Below, piece by piece: positions 13,552-19,388 of a stretch of 19,388 bases of DNA (position 1 is its first letter; every line of letters begins with the position of its first letter). The stretch spans positions 1-19,388 of the forward strand of contig JAFDFW010000004.1 in NCBI GenBank assembly GCA_019309605.1, given 5' to 3'. A program made the translations under genes and the position numbers. Source of the DNA: Deltaproteobacteria bacterium. Lineage in GTDB: Bacteria; Myxococcota_A; Polyangia; Polyangiales; Houyiibacteriaceae. Below the pieces are notes generated by a model that had not been told where the DNA came from, did not search any database, and worked only from the letters and a program-made list of their open reading frames with translations.

Positions 13552-15997
13552 ACAGGATGAGGTTGAGGATTTTATTGGGGACCCAGATTGTTTTTCTGAG
13601 GGGTTTGCCTTTTAGGTGGGGGGCTAAGGCGGGGAGTGTTTGGGCGGCGGTTAGGGCTTGGGCTTCGGTGGCGTCTTTGGGGAGGGTGATTCTGGCTCGG
13701 ACTTTACCGTTGATTTGGACTGGGACTTCGACTTCGTCTTGTTCGCAGAGCGCCGGATCGTAGCTGGGCCATGCTTGGGTTTGAATGCTGGGTGGGTGGC
13801 CGAGCATTGCCCAGGTTTCTTCGCCCAGGTGGGGGGCGAAGGGGTGTAGGAGCCTGGCGAGGATGCCGAGGGCCTCGATCGGGACCTCGTCGAGCTTCAT
13901 GAGCTCGTTGGTGAGGACCATCATTGCGCTGATCGCGGTGTTGAACCGCATGGCCTCGATGTCTTCGGTGACTTTGCGGATCGTTTGGTGCAGCAGCCGC
14001 GTCAGCGCGTCGTCGGGCTTGGCGTCAGCGTTGGCGCGCAACGTGACGGCGAAGACGCGGTCGAGAAAGCGACGTACGCCGGCAATCGAGCTGGTGCTCC
14101 AGGGCTTCGTCGCTTCGAGCGGGCCCATGAACATTTCGTAGATGCGCATCGCGTCGGCGCCGAACTCGGCCACGATGTCGTCGGGATTCACGACATTGCC
14201 ACGCGACTTGCTCATTTTCTGTCCGCCCTCGCCCAGGATCATCCCCTGGTGGACGAGCTTCTTGAAGGGTTCCTTCGTGGGGACGACCCCCTCGTCGTAG
14301 AGGACCTTGTGCCAGAAACGCGCGTACAAGAGATGCAAGACGGCGTGCTCGGCTCCACCAACGTAAAGGTCGACGGGAAGCCACTGTTTGGCGAGGTCGG
14401 GCGAACACAGTGCCTCAGCGTTGTCTGGGTCGATGAAGCGGAGGTAGTACCAGCATGAACCCGCCCACTGGGGCATCGTGTTGGTCTCGCGCGCGAACCA
14501 CTGGCCGTTTTTCTGGAAGAAGCGCCAGCCCTCCGCCCTCGCCAAGACCCCCGCCGGGTCGGCGCCCGGCTTGTAGTCGTCGAGTTCGGGGAGCCGAAGC
14601 GGCAACTCGCGTTCGTCGACCGCGATCGGTTGATCGTATCGAATGGTGTACTCAGCCCCTGCCCGCGGGTCGCCCTCGGTCTCGACCGGGAAATAGATTG
14701 GAATGGGTTCGCCCCAGTATCGCTGCCTCGAGAAGACCCAGTCACGCAGTTTGTACTCGACGCGGGCGCTCCCCTGCCCTGCCGCCTCGAGGTCGGCGGT
14801 GACGCGCTTCTTGAACTCCGCCGTCTGCAAGCCGTCGTACTTGCCGGAGTTCACCCCGACGCCTTGCTCCACCATCGCCTCACTCAGGGGAGCGTCGGCG
14901 GAAGCACCCGTCTTGCTCACGACCTCGATGATCGGAATCCCATGTGCGGTCGCGAACTCGAAGTCGCGCACGTCGTGCGCAGGCACCGCCATGATCGCAC
15001 CCGTGCCGTATCCCCACAGTACATAGTCGGCGATGTAAACCGGGACCTCTGCACCATTGACCGGATTGATCGCGAACCCGCCCGTGAAAACTCCAGTCTT
15101 CTCTTTGCTGGCCTGCCGGTCGCGCTCGCTCTTGTTCTTGGCCTGCTCTACGTAGGCGGTGATTTCGCCTCGTCGTTCGTCGGTCGTCAGCATCTCGACC
15201 AGAGGATGCTCGGGCGCGAGCACCATGAAGGTCGCACCGAACAGCGTGTCAGGCCGCGTTGTGAACACCTCGATGACCGCATCGTGTCCAGCCACGTCGA
15301 ACTTCACCTCGGCGCCCTCCGACCGACCGACCCACTCCTGCTGCATGATGCGGGTGCTGTTCGGCCACTCGACCCCTTCGAGATCCTCGAGGAGCCTGTC
15401 GGCGTAGGCGGTGATCTTCAGCACCCACTGGCGAAGCGGGACACGCTCGACGCTGTGCCCTCCCCGTTCACTCAGGCCGTTGATGACCTCTTCGTTGGCC
15501 AGCACCGTGCCGAGCTCCGCGCACCAGTTGACGGCCACTTCGCTCTGATACGCGAGACCGCGCTTGAAAAGCTTCAGGAAGATCCACTGCGTCCATTTAA
15601 CGTAGTCGGGAGACGTTGTATCGACCTCGCGCGCCCAGTCGTAGCTGAACCCGAGCATCTTGAGCTGACGCTTGAAAGTCGCGATGTTCTGCGCGGTAGT
15701 GTCGCGAGGATGCGTACCGGTGACGATCGCGTGCTGCTCGGCCGGAAGACCGAACGCGTCCCACCCCATCGGGTGCAGGACGTCGCATCCCGACGCACGA
15801 CGATAGCGCGCCATGATGTCGGTTGCCGTGTACCCCTCGGGATGACCCACGTGCAGCCCAGCCCCCGACGGATACGGGAACATATCGAGGATGTACGTCT
15901 TCGGGCGCTCGCTCCCCTCAGGTGTCCGAAACGTGTCGTCCTTCTCCCAGAAGGCCTGCCATTTGGGCTCAATCGTCGCTGGATCGTAGCGCGTCAT
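13550..15997 (-). CDS. leuS: Leucyl-tRNA synthetase
   Basis: Class I synthetase that charges tRNA-Leu. The 815-residue chain has PYPSGAGLHVGHPEGYT (HIGH-type HVGH at 49-52), the CP1 editing domain with the threonine-rich FTTRPDTLFG (245-254) and the GTGAIMAVPAHDVRDFEFA block, the WAGSCWYYLRF segment, KMSKS at 594-598, and the C-terminal VQINGKVRARI domain. ATG at 15997 gives MTRYDPATIEPKW, the usual N-terminus, with GGCAGG just upstream; ATG at 16009 would add four residues. An open frame further upstream overlaps the cytochrome gene and is not taken as coding. It lies 37 bases after that gene. The last 30 codons or so contain TTA, CTA and AGA, unusual here, and the stop sits in the RAYT repeat arm. 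Confidence 0.97.
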   Translation of the reverse strand: MTRYDPATIEPKWQAFWEKDDTFRTPEGSERPKTYILDMFPYPSGAGLHVGHPEGYTATDIMARYRRASGCDVLHPMGWDAFGLPAEQHAIVTGTHPRDTTAQNIATFKRQLKMLGFSYDWAREVDTTSPDYVKWTQWIFLKLFKRGLAYQSEVAVNWCAELGTVLANEEVINGLSERGGHSVERVPLRQWVLKITAYADRLLEDLEGVEWPNSTRIMQQEWVGRSEGAEVKFDVAGHDAVIEVFTTRPDTLFGATFMVLAPEHPLVEMLTTDERRGEITAYVEQAKNKSERDRQASKEKTGVFTGGFAINPVNGAEVPVYIADYVLWGYGTGAIMAVPAHDVRDFEFATAHGIPIIEVVSKTGASADAPLSEAMVEQGVGVNSGKYDGLQTAEFKKRVTADLEAAGQGSARVEYKLRDWVFSRQRYWGEPIPIYFPVETEGDPRAGAEYTIRYDQPIAVDERELPLRLPELDDYKPGADPAGVLARAEGWRFFQKNGQWFARETNTMPQWAGSCWYYLRFIDPDNAEALCSPDLAKQWLPVDLYVGGAEHAVLHLLYARFWHKVLYDEGVVPTKEPFKKLVHQGMILGEGGQKMSKSRGNVVNPDDIVAEFGADAMRIYEMFMGPLEATKPWSTSSIAGVRRFLDRVFAVTLRANADAKPDDALTRLLHQTIRKVTEDIEAMRFNTAISAMMVLTNELMKLDEVPIEALGILARLLHPFAPHLGEETWAMLGHPPSIQTQAWPSYDPALCEQDEVEVPVQINGKVRARITLPKDATEAQALTAAQTLPALAPHLKGKPLRKTIWVPNKILNLIL

Positions 15998-16034
15998 CGC
16001 GCCTGCCATAGCATGCCGGCGACGAGGCCGCGAT

Positions 16035-17132
16035 CTACGGACAGCTGTCCATCTGGGCGATCCAATCGCGGAGGAGCCCCGTACCGAACGGGTCAACAGT
16101 CGAGGTCCCGATCGATGGCATCCGCAGAACGCCCACCTCGAGGAACCGTTGCATGATGCCGGAACCCTCGGGGTCCCCGGGCGCAACGCGAGGCATCCCG
16201 GCCCACTGAGGAAAGTACTTCATCGGCTCGCACATTCCGGTGTCTTCGATCGGGAGCTCGTAGCGAAGGTCGAGGCCGTGGTCGCCCGAGCTCGCATAGC
16301 CGTTCGGCCGATGACAATGCGCGCAGTTCGCGTCGAGGTAGGCACGAGCTCGCTCGTCGAGGGTACCCTCTCCCTTCTGCGGGTTCGCCATCCTCGGCTC
16401 CGCGCCCGGCTCGATCTCTTCGTCACCGTCCAGCACCAACAAGTCTATGTCCGCCATCGCAACGAGCTGGTTTGCGACCACCCCGTCGTAGTTGCGGTCG
16501 CGGTTGATCTGTGCGGTCTTTGGGCCCAGCACGTCGTCGATCGCGGGCCCGTGGCAGGTGACACAGTCTTCATACTCCGGGAACAGGTACTCTAGGACCT
16601 TCGCCTCGCCGCCTTCATGGATCGTGAACTCGACCGTCTTGCGAGCTTCGAGAAGCTCGCCCTCCGTGCCCTCGTCGTTCCACTGATAGGTCGAGTAGTC
16701 CCAGCTCCCACCGCTCCGAACCATGAAGCGCGTCTCTACCGCACGGCGGCTGTGCGGGTCGCCCACGTCGAACTCGAAGCCAAACACCTTGATCAGGACG
16801 GTGCCCTCCGGAAATACCCAGGAGCCATCTTCTTCAATCGCGATCTGCTCTGGGCTCGGCACGACCATGTAGCGCGGCTTGAACGCACCGTCTGTCCACA
16901 ACGCCGAGTTGACGTCGTAAGGGATTAGATCCGGTCCGGGCTCGAGTGTTTTGAGATCGGCGAAGCACCCCGTGTCGGACAGGCGGGCTGGCATTCCCTT
17001 CGAGACGTCGGGCAGACATGTCTGCACTTCGGGGCGCGGCTGTAGCGCGGGACCAGACCGAGACGACGCGTCGCCTCCGCAACCGATCGAGAGGAGCAGC
17101 GCGAAGCAGCCCCCGTAGTAGATTCGCCCCAT
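16035..17132 (-). CDS. Diheme c-type cytochrome lipoprotein (SO_2930-like family)
   Basis: A 365-residue exported protein. The N-terminus MGRIYYGGCFALLLSIGCGG has a hydrophobic core and a lipobox ending at C18, so it is likely lipidated and periplasm-facing. Two heme c sites are present: CVTCH (190-194) and CAHCH (270-274). The preceding domain has the family's LIPYDVNSALWTDGAFKPRY, FPEGTVLIKVF, ETRFMVR and YSTYQWNDEG blocks, and the tail ends GLLRDWIAQMDSCP, as in the SO_2930 family of uncharacterised diheme proteins. The role is probably electron transfer, partner unknown. I chose ATG 17132 because it starts the signal peptide; the longer frame upstream overlaps the hydroxylase. It lies 49 bases after the hydroxylase and before leuS. 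Confidence 0.85.
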   Translation of the reverse strand: MGRIYYGGCFALLLSIGCGGDASSRSGPALQPRPEVQTCLPDVSKGMPARLSDTGCFADLKTLEPGPDLIPYDVNSALWTDGAFKPRYMVVPSPEQIAIEEDGSWVFPEGTVLIKVFGFEFDVGDPHSRRAVETRFMVRSGGSWDYSTYQWNDEGTEGELLEARKTVEFTIHEGGEAKVLEYLFPEYEDCVTCHGPAIDDVLGPKTAQINRDRNYDGVVANQLVAMADIDLLVLDGDEEIEPGAEPRMANPQKGEGTLDERARAYLDANCAHCHRPNGYASSGDHGLDLRYELPIEDTGMCEPMKYFPQWAGMPRVAPGDPEGSGIMQRFLEVGVLRMPSIGTSTVDPFGTGLLRDWIAQMDSCP

Positions 17133-17181
17133 GCGTGCTCTGTAACGGAAAAACGTATGCCGCCCAAACTCTCGCAGACGC

Positions 17182-18084
17182 TTAATTTGCGCGAGCCGAC
17201 TTCTCGAGTTTTTTCCAACGAAAAGGTGAAAGCAAGTGCGACGCGTAGGTCCCCGGAAAGTTTGGCAAGCTCCCGATTCCAATCTCCGTCGGCGGCTGGC
17301 GATCGTGCGGCAAGAACCGAGATCGGAACACGATGTCCCACCAGATGATGTTGGCGCCGTAGTTCGTGTTGGCTTCCTCGAGGTGCTTTGAATGATGCCA
17401 ACGGTGGAGCTCCGCCATGCTGAAAAACCAGTTGAGTGGGCCGAGCCGAATGTCCACGTTGCAATGTTGGAACATGCCGTGGACCGCGCTGAAGAGTGTG
17501 TGAAGCGCGATGATGCGCGTGTCCGCGCCCAATAGAATCAACGGTGTCAGAGCCAAGACCTGCTGCGTGAAGAGGTCGATCGGATGGAAGCGTCCCGCGT
17601 TCAGCCAATAGAGTCGTGGCGCGCTGTGATGTGTCGCGTGGAAACGCCACAGGAACGGGTTCTCGTGCATCAGTCGGTGAATCCAATAAGTCCCGAACTC
17701 GCCGATGACGAGCGCGAGCAACAATTGGGCAAGCAGCGGCCAACGAGCCGGCCAAAGCTCCATGCCGACGACGTTCGACAGCCAAGCCGCCGCCACGGTG
17801 AGCCCCCCGACGAACGACACCGCATAGACTTCAGGGATCCAGAAGTTCACGAAGTTGTGAATGATGTCGGTCCGGATGTCGCCGTGACTGTGAAGCCAAG
17901 CGTCCTGAAAGGGATGCGCTCGCTCGAGCACCAGCAGCAGTAGAACGACCGCTCCGGTCAGCCCCATGACGGTCGCGACCGGATTCCACCCTTCTTTCAC
18001 TCCGTAGACTCCGATTCCCATCACGCCAGCAAACACGATGGGGAACGTCCCGAACGTGAGCGCGCCATGGAGAGCTCGCTTCAT
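17182..18084 (-). CDS. Sterol desaturase / fatty acid hydroxylase family membrane di-iron enzyme
   Basis: A 300-residue polytopic membrane protein with hydrophobic segments near 8-30, 38-54, 83-107, 113-133 and 175-205. It carries the histidine clusters that hold the di-iron site: HRLMH (136-140), HATHH (149-153) and HRWHH (227-231), plus the HGMFQHCN segment between. Family members oxidise sterols, fatty acids, carotenoids or alkylglycerols in the membrane. The start is ambiguous: GTG at 18087 or ATG at 18084, both overlapping the sulfotransferase stop (GTGATG); I use the ATG. It is translationally coupled to the sulfotransferase, which suggests that a lipid hydroxylated here may be the sulfated substrate, but this is inference. 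Confidence 0.92.
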   Translation of the reverse strand: MKRALHGALTFGTFPIVFAGVMGIGVYGVKEGWNPVATVMGLTGAVVLLLLVLERAHPFQDAWLHSHGDIRTDIIHNFVNFWIPEVYAVSFVGGLTVAAAWLSNVVGMELWPARWPLLAQLLLALVIGEFGTYWIHRLMHENPFLWRFHATHHSAPRLYWLNAGRFHPIDLFTQQVLALTPLILLGADTRIIALHTLFSAVHGMFQHCNVDIRLGPLNWFFSMAELHRWHHSKHLEEANTNYGANIIWWDIVFRSRFLPHDRQPPTEIGIGSLPNFPGTYASHLLSPFRWKKLEKSARAN

Positions 18085-19343
18085 CACCCTTCCATCTGGA
18101 CAGGGAAACGCTCGTAGTAGAACTCAAAGCGCTTGCGAAGGTCGTCCGGGTCAACCCCGAAATCGCCTGGAAGGTCATAAAGAATCCGCCCGTGCTTTCC
18201 ACGGGGGTTTTCGGTCATGTACTGGTCGAGCGACGCCCTCGCCTCCGCCGTCATCTCGAGGCCAGCGACTTCGTAGATGCGTTCGACCATCGCGATATCA
18301 TCCGCCATGAATTCGTGAAACAGCACGTCGATGCTCTGCGACGCGGGCAACCGGTCGCGATCCCGCACACACGAGCGCAAGAGCTGCTCCACTCGATCGC
18401 TCCAATAGGCCGCGACCGCCGGCGGGTCCACCTCGGTGCGTCGCATCCGATCACCATACGTCAGCATCGTGATGGCAGACGCGATGACCGACACGGGGTC
18501 GCGATGCGTAAGGGCCACGGTGGCGTCTGGGAACGTCTCGATGAGCGGCCCCAGTTGCTCCAAGTGCTGCGGTGACTTGAGAATCCAGCGGTCGGGACCG
18601 TGCATCCACTGCAGCGCCTTGAGCACGTTCTTCATGTACTCGTAATGCGGGCGCTGGTCGTGCGCGTAGTAATAGTCGCGCCACCGGGGCACCACGGCGA
18701 GCCACTCCGGAAGGAACGTCGAGAAATCGAGCGCCCCGACTTCGATCTCTTCGTGCACGTGGTCGGGCGTCATGTCGTGCATGTTCTTGAGGAGCGGAGC
18801 AATCTGGCCAAACATCTGGTACTCGCCGGCGCACTTCACGTACCGTGGGTCCTGCTCTTTGGGCCCAGGTGCTACGCCGGCATCGGGAATCGGCTCGAGG
18901 CTTTCCCAATATGGAAGCGAGCGGAGACGCGTGTCGGCCGCGATTAGGTTCAACAAGTGGGTCGTCCCCGAGCGCGGAAGCCCGGCAATGATGATCGGCT
19001 TGCGGATCTCGAGGTCCAGGATCTCAGGGTGCCGTTTGAGCAAGTCGTGGAAGCGCAGACGGTTGGCTGCATACCGCACCATGTCCCCAAAGAGCCGCAC
19101 CTGTCCCATGGGACCGAGGTTGGCATCCTCGTCGGCGGCCCGGCACCAGACCGCAAGTCGCTCCCGAAAGTCGTCGGGACCGAAATCCGAAAGCCCTGTG
19201 CGCTCCTTTGCCTCGCCCAGCACCGCGTCCTCGGTGAACTCGACTTCAACCCCGGCAAAGCCATCGATCACCATCTTCTGCATCGGCGTGAGAACCGGAG
19301 CCTTGAGGTCGTCAATTCGAATGTCATTCGGTCCGTCGGTCAC
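18084..19343 (-). CDS. Sulfotransferase family protein
   Basis: A 419-residue PAPS-dependent sulfotransferase of the bacterial type (related to mycobacterial Stf-like proteins). The 5'-phosphosulfate loop is IIIAGLPRSGTTHL (about 117-130), and the 3'-phosphate contacts are in LTHRDPVSVIAS (R281, S285), with WILKSPQHL (253-261) between. It likely transfers sulfate to a hydroxyl on a lipid or small molecule in the cytoplasm. The start is GTG at 19343, with AAGGAGAG six bases upstream; it overlaps the stop of the preceding gene (GTGA). Its own stop overlaps the hydroxylase start. The length is near the top of the range because of an N-terminal extension of about 110 residues before the loop. Confidence 0.9.
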   Translation of the reverse strand: MTDGPNDIRIDDLKAPVLTPMQKMVIDGFAGVEVEFTEDAVLGEAKERTGLSDFGPDDFRERLAVWCRAADEDANLGPMGQVRLFGDMVRYAANRLRFHDLLKRHPEILDLEIRKPIIIAGLPRSGTTHLLNLIAADTRLRSLPYWESLEPIPDAGVAPGPKEQDPRYVKCAGEYQMFGQIAPLLKNMHDMTPDHVHEEIEVGALDFSTFLPEWLAVVPRWRDYYYAHDQRPHYEYMKNVLKALQWMHGPDRWILKSPQHLEQLGPLIETFPDATVALTHRDPVSVIASAITMLTYGDRMRRTEVDPPAVAAYWSDRVEQLLRSCVRDRDRLPASQSIDVLFHEFMADDIAMVERIYEVAGLEMTAEARASLDQYMTENPRGKHGRILYDLPGDFGVDPDDLRKRFEFYYERFPVQMEG

Positions 19344-19388
19344 GGCTGGCTCTCCTTGGCTTTCGCGGCTTCGAGGGTGGAGCGCAGG
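19340..19388 (-). CDS. 3' end of an unidentified upstream gene
   Basis: The minus strand at the right edge stays open and ends with TGA at 19342-19340, overlapping the sulfotransferase GTG as GTGA. Only fifteen codons are visible (LRSTLEAAKAKESQP), a charged helical tail, too little to name a family. The overlap style is the same as at the next junction, so it is probably the preceding gene of the same operon. The call rests on the frame and overlap only. Confidence 0.5.
   Translation of the reverse strand, partial: LRSTLEAAKAKESQP

Noticed and set aside
13497..13763. Small plus-strand frame rich in Gly and Trp
   Set aside because: It runs through the repeat arm and antisense to the leuS 3' end; composition reflects the G-rich strand.
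14630..16156. Open frame of 508 codons on the plus strand
   Set aside because: It is antisense to leuS, which has all synthetase motifs; long shadow frames are common in high-GC genes, and the product shows no known motif.
16010..16186. N-terminal extension of leuS
   Set aside because: It overlaps the end of the cytochrome gene, is Arg-rich with no synthetase similarity, and a normal start exists at 15997.
16925..17785. Open frame of 286 codons on the minus strand
   Set aside because: It overlaps the hydroxylase and the cytochrome genes in another phase, and lacks any motif.

Overview
The window reads as chromosomal DNA from a high-GC member of the Myxococcota (a deltaproteobacterial-type lineage). 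The strongest evidence is an mglB-mglA pair whose proteins closely resemble the Myxococcus xanthus polarity switch, including the YEEEF start and DDDIDNLF tail of MglB and the T78/Q82 switch residues of MglA. An FHA-type sigma-54 activator and a mutL-miaA gene order fit the same picture. Species cannot be told from the sequence alone.

Layout: (1) 1-4193, plus strand, a tightly packed run: 3' end of mutL, miaA, an acyl-carrier-protein phosphodiesterase-like protein, a UPF0104/AglD-type membrane protein, a hexapeptide-repeat acyltransferase and a family 2 glycosyltransferase. Several junctions are stop/start overlaps, so one transcript is likely. (2) 4190-5734, minus strand, a sigma-54-dependent activator with FHA sensing; its stop codon overlaps that of the glycosyltransferase. 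(3) 5802-8653, plus strand, glycine cleavage genes gcvT-gcvH-gcvPA, without gcvPB next to them. (4) 8654-9238, a 267-bp AT-richer spacer, a small acidic Cys-bearing protein, and a pair of hairpins that appear to end converging transcription. (5) 9218-11484, minus strand, sppA (long form) followed by a small lipoprotein gene. (6) 11485-12703, a divergent promoter region and mglBA. (7) 12704-13551, a RAYT (HUH-type REP-associated transposase) gene framed by 69-bp imperfect inverted repeats, placed exactly between the stop codons of mglA and leuS. (8) 13550-19388, minus strand: the tail of an unknown gene, a sulfotransferase, a fatty-acid/sterol hydroxylase, a diheme c-type lipoprotein and leuS, all closely spaced.

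Functionally, most of the window is housekeeping: mismatch repair, tRNA modification, one-carbon metabolism, tRNA charging, cell polarity. The accessory parts are the envelope-type cluster (1318-4193), the sulfotransferase-hydroxylase-cytochrome operon, and the RAYT element. The RAYT element is the most unusual structure: its two arms begin one base or less from the stop codons of two unrelated convergent genes, and the last codons of both genes are A/C-rich and unlike the rest of those genes. No tRNA, rRNA, CRISPR array or phage gene was seen. No gene-free stretch exceeds 300 bases.
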